A DNA stretch of 64,000 nucleotides from DATJFQ01 sp035495555. GTDB lineage: Bacteria > Acidobacteriota > Vicinamibacteria > Vicinamibacterales > 2-12-FULL-66-21. Position 1 is the stretch's first letter. Each line of letters begins with the position of its first letter. Of this stretch, positions 59,701 to 64,000 are shown piece by piece. The translations under genes and the position numbers were made by a program. The notes under the pieces were generated by a model that did no database searches, had not been told where the DNA came from, and worked only from the letters and a program-made list of their open reading frames with translations. The stretch is from contig DATJFQ010000082.1 of the NCBI GenBank assembly GCA_035495555.1, positions 22,264 through 86,263 on the forward strand, in the 5' to 3' direction.

Positions 59701-59849
59701 TCGAAGTGCGGTGTCTTGAGAACCTGGAATTTGAAATTCCGGTACTGGACCTTGTTCTGACCGAAGTATCCCACCTGCGCGGAAGCGGTTGCGGCGGAGC
59801 CGGCCACGAGGGCCGTCGCGGCGAGCAGGCAGGCTGAGATGCGGATCAT
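56754..59849 (-). CDS. Metallopeptidase, TolB propeller and Omp85-like barrel in one chain
   Basis: A 1031-residue outer membrane protein. After a signal peptide (about 1-25) comes a peptidase-MA-like gluzincin domain with HELVH at 140-144 and the further ligand Glu174 in FIEGMAEY. Residues 305-640 are a PD40/TolB propeller (YNTSPELSPDGSKIAFFSSRD, TPTWSPDGRQIAFTG, QPAWSPDGKTIAFSTDRFG). Residues 690-1031 are a barrel of the BamA/TamA surface-antigen type ending in Phe (VARVNVLGFAIAEIDYVRPLDRLGRGWMWEFNLRPGF). Such chains are known from Acidobacteria but uncharacterised. GGAGG sits 6 bases before ATG 59849. A peptidase and propeller held on the periplasmic side of a barrel suggests a secretion or surface-processing device. 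Confidence 0.85.
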   Translation of the reverse strand: MIRISACLLAATALVAGSAATASAQVGYFGQNKVQYRNFKFQVLKTPHFDIYYYPEEEGAARMAARMAERWYLRLSTLMDHELRGRQAVILYGSGSQFRQTNVIEGDLGEGTGGVTEAYKRRIVLPFAGPIQSTDHVLGHELVHAFQYDMTNTSATAAGAGSPGAMSLPLWFIEGMAEYLSLGPLDPNTAMWMRESVRREKMPTIDQLDNPKYFPYRYGQALWAFIGGKYGDRVIPKLLITAIGRDGYKGAFQRVLGVTSKELSQEWQDATAAAFRPVAETTKIASSFARPLITNPENKGGYNTSPELSPDGSKIAFFSSRDLFSIDLYIADAQTGKILRKVTDTATDAHLDSIEFIDSAGSWSRDGKRFAFPGLSGGNPILTIVNADNGDKEAEIPFKTLDEVMTPTWSPDGRQIAFTGMAGGYDDLFIYDLESKSLHRVTNDAFTELQPAWSPDGKTIAFSTDRFGTNLERLSPGNLRLAFLDVASGQIRQAGGFDDAKNINPVWAADGSLFFISDRLGISNVYRLPSGGESPTEVTNLLTGASGITDLSPALSVAASRLVFSVYETDGFNIYALDTPELMAGGPLWQGVDRNAGLLPPRKTGEGVVYAYLHNDAAGLPVNANFESQPYKPKLSLDFLGQPVVGVGVDSFGTYVGGGISAMFSDTLGNHVLGVGGQVTNRFDEAGGTIVYLNRTHRWNWGASLDQTPYVVRGFTQGLVQDTSGNLLVEQDEFRQIQTDRGLSGVVVYPFSRAERVEVSTGLRQITGKTDVTTRLFDYASGQQLSQDTTRLATFPTLNLGIASTAFVHDTSIFGATSPIRGSRLRLEYDQTYDIGGTPSSPTLTGGTTDSLTYGATLGDFRTYLMPVRPFTIALRGLYYARHGAGAESNLLTPVFIGYPDLVRGYDYGSFTAAECGTAANGSCPAFDRLIGSRMLVANAELRFPPWGAFGGSNFYGPLPLELGVFLDGGAAWDSSTSIHLSGADQNFVKSWGAVARVNVLGFAIAEIDYVRPLDRLGRGWMWEFNLRPGF

Positions 59850-59977
59850 CCGAGCCTCCAGATCGATAGCAACGTGGAGGCTGCAACGAACGTTCCGTTC
59901 CGTTTCGCTGCCGCGGAACTCGCCGGCCTGTCGCTGCGTCTCTTTGTAAGCCCGTCCTGCGCCCGCCCGGAGGTCCG

Positions 59978-60964
59978 TTGCGACATTCATTTTGCGTAAT
60001 CGTCTTCGCCACGATGCTCTGTCCCGGCATGTCCGGAGGACAGTCACCGTCCGGTTCCCAGTCCAGCTCGACTGACCTCGACCGCTTGATGGAACGCGCG
60101 CTTCAGCGTCGGGACATCGATCGACGGGTGCTCAGCGACTACGTCCTGGACGAAGTCGAAAGCTTTGCCGTCGTCGGTCCAGGCCAGACGCCGCTCCAGC
60201 GGTCGCGGCGCCAATACACCTGGTACGTGCGCGACGGCATCCACGTGCGCAGCCCGCTGAAGTTCGACGGCGTTCCGATTTCTGAAGACGAGCGTCAGAA
60301 ATACGAAAGGGACTGGTTGCGGCGCGAGCAGTCGCGACAGAAGCGTCGGACCGAACAAGCGGCGGAGCGCGAAAAAACAGGAAAGCCCTCCGCCTTTACG
60401 GGACCGCCCACCGAGCCTCGATTCGTTTCGGAAGCCTACTTCCTCGACTTCAAATTCGAACCCGGCAACTACTACCTCGCCGGCCACGATACCGTTGACG
60501 GCCGCGACGTGCTGAAAATCGATTACTACCCCACGAAACTTTTCGACGAGGACAACAAGCGGCAGGAGGACGATGCCGCGCGTTCAGACAATCGCAGCAG
60601 CAAGACCGCGAACAAGGCGCGAAAAGACGACGCCGGCGAGCAGGACATCGAGCGCAAGATGAACAAGACGGCGCTCGTCACGCTGTGGGTGGACCCCGCC
60701 TCAGCGCAGATTGTGAAATACACGTTCGAGAACGTGTGGATGGATTTCCTTCCCGCGAAGTGGCTGGTGAGAGTCGACGGCCTCCACGCATCGATGGAAA
60801 TGGAACAGCCGTTTCCGGGGGTGTGGCTGCCGCGCAATATTTCCGTCAACGGCGAGGTCACGGCCGCGCCGGGCAGCTTCGGCGTCGACTACCGCCGGGA
60901 TTTCACCAATTATCGCAAGGCTGACGTCACGACACGCGTCCGCATCCCGAAGGGCGGCCGATGA
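59978..60964 (+). CDS. Secreted LolA-like protein, partner of a POTRA-barrel protein
   Basis: A 328-residue exported protein with a signal peptide (about 1-22). The body (VLDEVESFAVVGPGQTPLQRSRRQYTWYVRDGIHVRSPLKFDGVPI, YYLAGHDTVDGRDVLKIDYYPTKLF, TALVTLWVDPASAQIVKYTFENV, WLPRNISVNG) resembles LolA-fold proteins that carry a lipid. A charged segment (about 195-230) is inserted. The start is TTG 59978, chosen because GGAGG lies 5 bases upstream and the signal peptide follows. Its stop overlaps the ATG of the next gene (ATGA), so it works with the barrel protein. Confidence 0.7.
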   Translation: MRHSFCVIVFATMLCPGMSGGQSPSGSQSSSTDLDRLMERALQRRDIDRRVLSDYVLDEVESFAVVGPGQTPLQRSRRQYTWYVRDGIHVRSPLKFDGVPISEDERQKYERDWLRREQSRQKRRTEQAAEREKTGKPSAFTGPPTEPRFVSEAYFLDFKFEPGNYYLAGHDTVDGRDVLKIDYYPTKLFDEDNKRQEDDAARSDNRSSKTANKARKDDAGEQDIERKMNKTALVTLWVDPASAQIVKYTFENVWMDFLPAKWLVRVDGLHASMEMEQPFPGVWLPRNISVNGEVTAAPGSFGVDYRRDFTNYRKADVTTRVRIPKGGR

Positions 60965-62271
60965 TCGCGCCGTTCCTCGCCGCGATGATCGCGCTTCCGT
61001 GGACTGCCTCCGGGACGGCGAACCTCCCTGGACCGACGCTCGACGAACTTCGAACATCAATCGACGGACAACAGGGCACGGCCGCGACGATCCGCGAAAT
61101 CCGCGTCCACGGCAACGTCACGCTGAGCGACGCCGACGTCGTGAACCTCGCGGGCATCTCCGTCGGTTCGCCGCTGACCGCCGACACGGCGGACGCGGTC
61201 GCCCGCCGCCTGAAGGCGAGCGGCCGCTTCGACGACGTCGACGTGCGTACCCGCTATCGCACGCTTGACATGTCGGAGGCGGCGCTGGTTCTCGTCGTGC
61301 ACGAAAAGCCCGGAACCGCACCTGACGGAACGCCGCCGACCATGCTCGGACGGCTCCGCCGCCAGACGATGTTCTTCCCTATCCTGCGTTACGACGACGG
61401 GTACGGCTGGACCTACGGTCTCCGCACCAGCGTCGTCGGGGAGCCCGGATCGCCGCTGCGGGTGTCCGCGCCACTGTCGTGGGGCGGGACGCGCCGTGCC
61501 GCTGTGGAGGTCGAGCGGACCTTCGATGCCGGCCCCCTCACGCGTCTGACGGGATCGTACGGCATCGCGCAGCGCGACAATCCCCATTTCAACGTCGCGG
61601 ATCGGCGGGTCGAGGGGAAGGTCCGGGCCGAACGGCGGCTCGTCGAACGCGTGATTCTTGGAGCGGACGCGACGGCAGGTCACGTGACCTTCGGCGGCAT
61701 CGGCGACGATCGCTGGACGCTGGCGGCGGACGCGGCCTTCGACACGCGCAACGATCCGGCGTATCCGTCCGATGCCGTGCTGCTCCGGGCGCGCTGGGCA
61801 CGCCTGAATGGCGTCGACGCCGCGCTCGGCGGCGTCGACGGAACCAACCGGTACGAACTCGACGCGCGCGGGTACAAGCGGCTCTACCGCACGATCGTGT
61901 TCGCCGCGCGTGCCGAGTACGACACCGCGTCGGCCCCGCTGCCGCGCGATGAACAGTACCTGCTTGGGGGCTGGCAGCTGCGCGGCACCCGCGCCGGCCT
62001 GCTGGCCGGTGACCGGCGTCTTTTCTGGAGCGGCGAACTGCGCGTGCCGTTCACGACGCCCTTGAGCAGCGCGCGCACCGGAGTCGTCGCGTTCATCGAT
62101 GGCGGCGCGGTCGCGCCGTTCGGCGCGTCGCTGCGGCACGCGCCGGTCGAGCGCGGCGCTGGCGCCGGTCTATTCCTCGTGGCCGCCGTCGTCCGGCTCA
62201 ATCTTGACGTCGCGCACTCGCTCGACGGCCGGGGGACACGAGTACAGTTCGGGACCGGCTTCTCCTTCTGA
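60961..62271 (+). CDS. Omp85-family barrel with a single POTRA domain
   Basis: A 436-residue outer membrane protein with a short signal segment, one POTRA domain (about 42-115: TIREIRVHGNVTLSDADVVNLAGISVGSPLTADTADAVARRLKASGRFDDVDV) and a surface-antigen barrel to the end (LLGGWQLRGTRAGLLAGDRRLFWSGELRVPF, RTGVVAFIDGGAVAPFG, GTGFSF). It is much shorter than BamA (five POTRA) or TamA (three), so it is a special-purpose Omp85 protein. Coupled translation with the LolA-like gene suggests lipid or protein delivery to the outer membrane. Confidence 0.85.
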   Translation: MIAPFLAAMIALPWTASGTANLPGPTLDELRTSIDGQQGTAATIREIRVHGNVTLSDADVVNLAGISVGSPLTADTADAVARRLKASGRFDDVDVRTRYRTLDMSEAALVLVVHEKPGTAPDGTPPTMLGRLRRQTMFFPILRYDDGYGWTYGLRTSVVGEPGSPLRVSAPLSWGGTRRAAVEVERTFDAGPLTRLTGSYGIAQRDNPHFNVADRRVEGKVRAERRLVERVILGADATAGHVTFGGIGDDRWTLAADAAFDTRNDPAYPSDAVLLRARWARLNGVDAALGGVDGTNRYELDARGYKRLYRTIVFAARAEYDTASAPLPRDEQYLLGGWQLRGTRAGLLAGDRRLFWSGELRVPFTTPLSSARTGVVAFIDGGAVAPFGASLRHAPVERGAGAGLFLVAAVVRLNLDVAHSLDGRGTRVQFGTGFSF

Positions 62272-62278
62272 CGGTCCC

Positions 62279-62375
62279 GCATTAACTCCCAATTCCCAAT
62301 TCCCAACTCACAAGAGACCAGTTCGGGAGTTCGATTGGGGATTCGGGATTCGTTGGGAGTTGGGAGTTGGGAGTT
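62279..62375. repeat. CTCCCAATTCCC / GGGAGTTGGGAG inverted arrays
   Basis: The left arm (62283-62310) has AACTCCCAATTCCC units; the right arm (62338-62375) has TTGGGAGTTGGGAG units; the centre is about 30 bp. TATAGT (62378-62383) follows directly, so the right arm occupies the -35 region of the MFS gene promoter. Confidence 0.8.
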
Positions 62376-62391
62376 GTTATAGTTCTCCCCC

Positions 62392-63618
62392 GTGTCCGCA
62401 GCAGATCGCGCCAATCAGCGCAACGCGGTTCTCGCCGGATTTCTCGGCTGGACGCTCGACGCGTTCGATTTTTTCATCCTCACGCTCGTCCTCGATGACG
62501 TGGCGCATGCGTTCGGGAAGAGCCGTACGCAGGTGGCGCTCGCGATCACGCTGACGCTGGCGATGCGGCCCGTCGGGGCCGTCATCTTCGGTTTGATGGC
62601 GGACCGCTGGGGGCGCCGGCTGCCGCTGATGCTGAACGTGATCTTTTACGCCATCATCTCGGTGCTGTGCGGCATCGCCCCCACGTATGGCGCATTCATC
62701 ACGCTGCGGATGCTGTTCGGGATCGGCATGGGCGGCGAATGGGGGGTCGGGGCGTCGCTCGCGCTCGAATCGGCGTCGCCGCGGCTGCGGGGGCTGCTTT
62801 CCGGGCTGCTGCAGGAAGGTTACGCGATTGGCAACATGCTGGCGGCGATCGTCTTCCGCACGGTGTATCCGATCGCGAACGCGCACTATCCGGGCAACGG
62901 CTGGCGCGTCATGTTCTTCATCGGCGGGATCCCCGCGCTCCTGTCGCTCTTCATCCGCGCGCGCGTGAAAGAGAGCGAAGCCTGGCATGAACACCGGACC
63001 GACTGGTTCACGTATCGAACCAGCATCGTCCGCCACTGGCGTCGTTTTCTGTATCTCGTGCTGTTGATGGCGGTGATGAACTTCATGTCGCACGGCACGC
63101 AGGACATGTATCCGACGCTGCTCGCGATTCAGGGCTACAGCCGCGCGCGGATTGCGGACATCACGATCCTTTCGATGGTTGGGGCCGTGGTCGGCGGGCT
63201 CGCGTTCGGCTACTACTCCGACCGGTCGGGGCGCCGCCGCGCGATGGTGAGTGCCGCGATCTCCGGGCTGATCGTGCTGCCGCTCTGGATCATGGGCATC
63301 AGTCCGCTCGCGACGATCGTCGGTGTGTTCCTGATGCAGTTCTTCGTGCAGGGTGCGTGGGGCGTGATCCCGGCGCACATCAACGAACTGTCGCCCGGGA
63401 CGTTCCGAGGGTTCCTGCCCGGCTTCGCGTATCAGCTGGGCGTGCTCTGCGCGTCGAGCATCCCCACGCTGGAAGCGTGGCTGGGCGAGATGTTCACCTA
63501 CCGGCAGTCGATGGGCGGCCTCATGACGGTTGTGTTCATTGCCGCCATTATCGTGATATCACTCGGGCCGGAGAATCACGGCGTGAGCTTCCGGAAGCAG
63601 CCCGCGGTGACGGCGTGA
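62392..63618 (+). CDS. MFS transporter, sialate/carboxylate-H+ symporter type
   Basis: A 408-residue inner membrane protein with 12 helices. LGWTLDAFDFFILTLVLDDVA in helix 1, RPVGAVIFGLMADRWGRR (the MFS A-motif) and GIGMGGEWGVGASLALES match the SHS/NanT-JEN1 branch, which imports lactate, pyruvate or sialic acid with protons. Substrate cannot be fixed from sequence. The start is GTG 62392, eight bases after a TATAGT box, with no Shine-Dalgarno sequence, so it is a candidate leaderless gene. It stands alone. Confidence 0.88.
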   Translation: MSAADRANQRNAVLAGFLGWTLDAFDFFILTLVLDDVAHAFGKSRTQVALAITLTLAMRPVGAVIFGLMADRWGRRLPLMLNVIFYAIISVLCGIAPTYGAFITLRMLFGIGMGGEWGVGASLALESASPRLRGLLSGLLQEGYAIGNMLAAIVFRTVYPIANAHYPGNGWRVMFFIGGIPALLSLFIRARVKESEAWHEHRTDWFTYRTSIVRHWRRFLYLVLLMAVMNFMSHGTQDMYPTLLAIQGYSRARIADITILSMVGAVVGGLAFGYYSDRSGRRRAMVSAAISGLIVLPLWIMGISPLATIVGVFLMQFFVQGAWGVIPAHINELSPGTFRGFLPGFAYQLGVLCASSIPTLEAWLGEMFTYRQSMGGLMTVVFIAAIIVISLGPENHGVSFRKQPAVTA

Positions 63619-63662
63619 GGCGTTCGAATTCGCGCCTGACCCTCACCCGGCGCCGATGCCTG

Positions 63663-63691
63663 TGAACAAATCCAAGGAACCGCGGTAGGAT
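63663..63691 (+). promoter_or_regulatory. Promoter of tRNA-Pro
   Basis: TGAACA (63663-63668) and TAGGAT (63686-63691) are 17 bases apart; the tRNA begins 10 bases downstream. Confidence 0.5.
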
Positions 63692-63700
63692 CGTGGCTGT

Positions 63701-63777
63701 CGGGGCGTAGCGCAGCCTGGTAGCGCACCTGCCTTGGGCGCAGGGGGTCGCTGGTTCGAATCCAGTCGCCCCGACCA
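63701..63777 (+). tRNA. tRNA-Pro (anticodon TGG)
   Basis: Acceptor arms CGGGGCG and CGCCCCG pair perfectly, the D-arm contains AGCCTGGTAGCGC, the anticodon stem-loop is CCTGC-CTTGGGC-GCAGG with TGG at positions 34-36, and the T-loop reads GGTTCGAATCC. The CCA end is encoded (63775-63777). Confidence 0.96.
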
Positions 63778-63794
63778 CTTTCCGAAGGTCTATT

Positions 63795-63831
63795 CCGGAG
63801 ACATAGGTAACACTTCATCCGGAGACATAGG
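63795..63831. repeat. Direct repeat CCGGAGACATAGG, possible IS end
   Basis: CCGGAGACATAGG occurs at 63795-63807 and 63819-63831, a 24-base period, close to a run of six T. CCTATGTCTCCGG-type sequences are familiar from the ends of IS481-like elements. Together with the adjacent partial frame this suggests the left end of an insertion sequence placed just behind the tRNA gene. Confidence 0.4.
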
Positions 63832-63875
63832 CACCCGTTTTTTAAACCGAGAGTCTCAGACCGAAGCACACTCGT

Positions 63876-64000
63876 TCAGGAAGCCTTCTTGACGAGCGTG
63901 CGCCCGGTGAAGCACGGCAGCCGTGCGACCGCATCCCTCAACACTTGCCGAAACCACCGGAACATAGGATCGGCGTCCCGCATGCGATTCCACTGCAACA
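63876..64000 (-). CDS. C-terminal end of a possible transposase/integrase (partial)
   Basis: On the minus strand a frame enters from beyond the window and stops at TGA 63878-63876. Its last 41 residues contain LQWNRMRDADPMFRWFRQVL and ARLPCFTGRTLVKKAS. The basic, helical end and the repeat next to it fit a mobile-element gene, but the piece is too short to name the family, and an ordinary gene is not excluded. Confidence 0.35.
   Translation of the reverse strand, partial: LQWNRMRDADPMFRWFRQVLRDAVARLPCFTGRTLVKKAS

Noticed and set aside
63576..63869. Minus-strand open frame containing GDWIRTSDPL
   Set aside because: This is a well-known false ORF produced by reading the complement of a tRNA gene.

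Overview
The window is high-GC, densely coded DNA that reads as a soil-type member of the Acidobacteriota, most likely the Vicinamibacteria lineage. This is inferred from gene families, not from a marker gene: an Oar-like TonB receptor with a carboxypeptidase-regulatory N-domain, an 800-residue duplicated FtsX/MacB orphan permease, a BlaI/M56 pair whose M56 partner carries a long repeat tail, two large BNR/sortilin-like secreted proteins, and many short degenerate repeat arrays between genes. It looks chromosomal: tmRNA, tRNA-Pro, rph-rdgB and cell-wall enzymes are present, and the only mobile DNA is a MITE-like element and the end of a transposase-like gene at the right edge.

Layout. 1-10 kb: end of a DUF2062-type membrane protein, a secreted 3D-domain protein, two half-exporters that form an asymmetric heterodimeric ABC exporter, an Oar-like outer membrane receptor with its likely GntR/FCD regulator, and an outer membrane barrel protein. 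10-20 kb: two divergent polytopic proteins of the GT-C type sharing a palindromic promoter, a lytic transglycosylase behind a giant 15-residue-periodic coiled-coil/GAF protein, the tmRNA gene and a methyltransferase-like membrane protein. 20-28 kb: a BNR-propeller protein, a VOC protein divergent from an ECF41-type sigma factor, a cytochrome c-cupredoxin fusion, a LolA-like secreted protein and a single-domain response regulator. 28-36 kb: an AI-2E-type permease with an extra C-terminal domain, a DUF892 ferritin-like stress protein, an ankyrin protein, a methyltransferase, the orphan permease and a TolB-like protein.

36-50 kb: an APH-M23-aminotransferase triple fusion, the M56/BlaI sensor-repressor pair with strong palindromes upstream, the second BNR protein, a lipoprotein followed by a MITE-like element, a zinc-ribbon miniprotein, a DinB-tRNA_bind fusion and a CsgG-SH3 protein. 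50-64 kb: an overlapping operon (amidase, GerMN lipoprotein-like protein, RNase PH, RdgB), an ECF sigma/putative anti-sigma/effector operon, a DinB protein, a peptidase-propeller-barrel fusion, a secreted protein plus POTRA-barrel pair, an MFS transporter and tRNA-Pro.

Three themes recur. Many genes act in the envelope (transglycosylase, amidase, 3D protein, M23 domain, Omp85-like barrels). Regulation often sits at palindromes directly on start sites. Intergenic gaps hold families of 7-16 nt degenerate repeats, often as two arms in opposite orientation around a unique centre. These arrays, some of which reach into the ends of coding regions, are the least explained structure here. Functions are assigned by reading protein motifs only; no database search was run.
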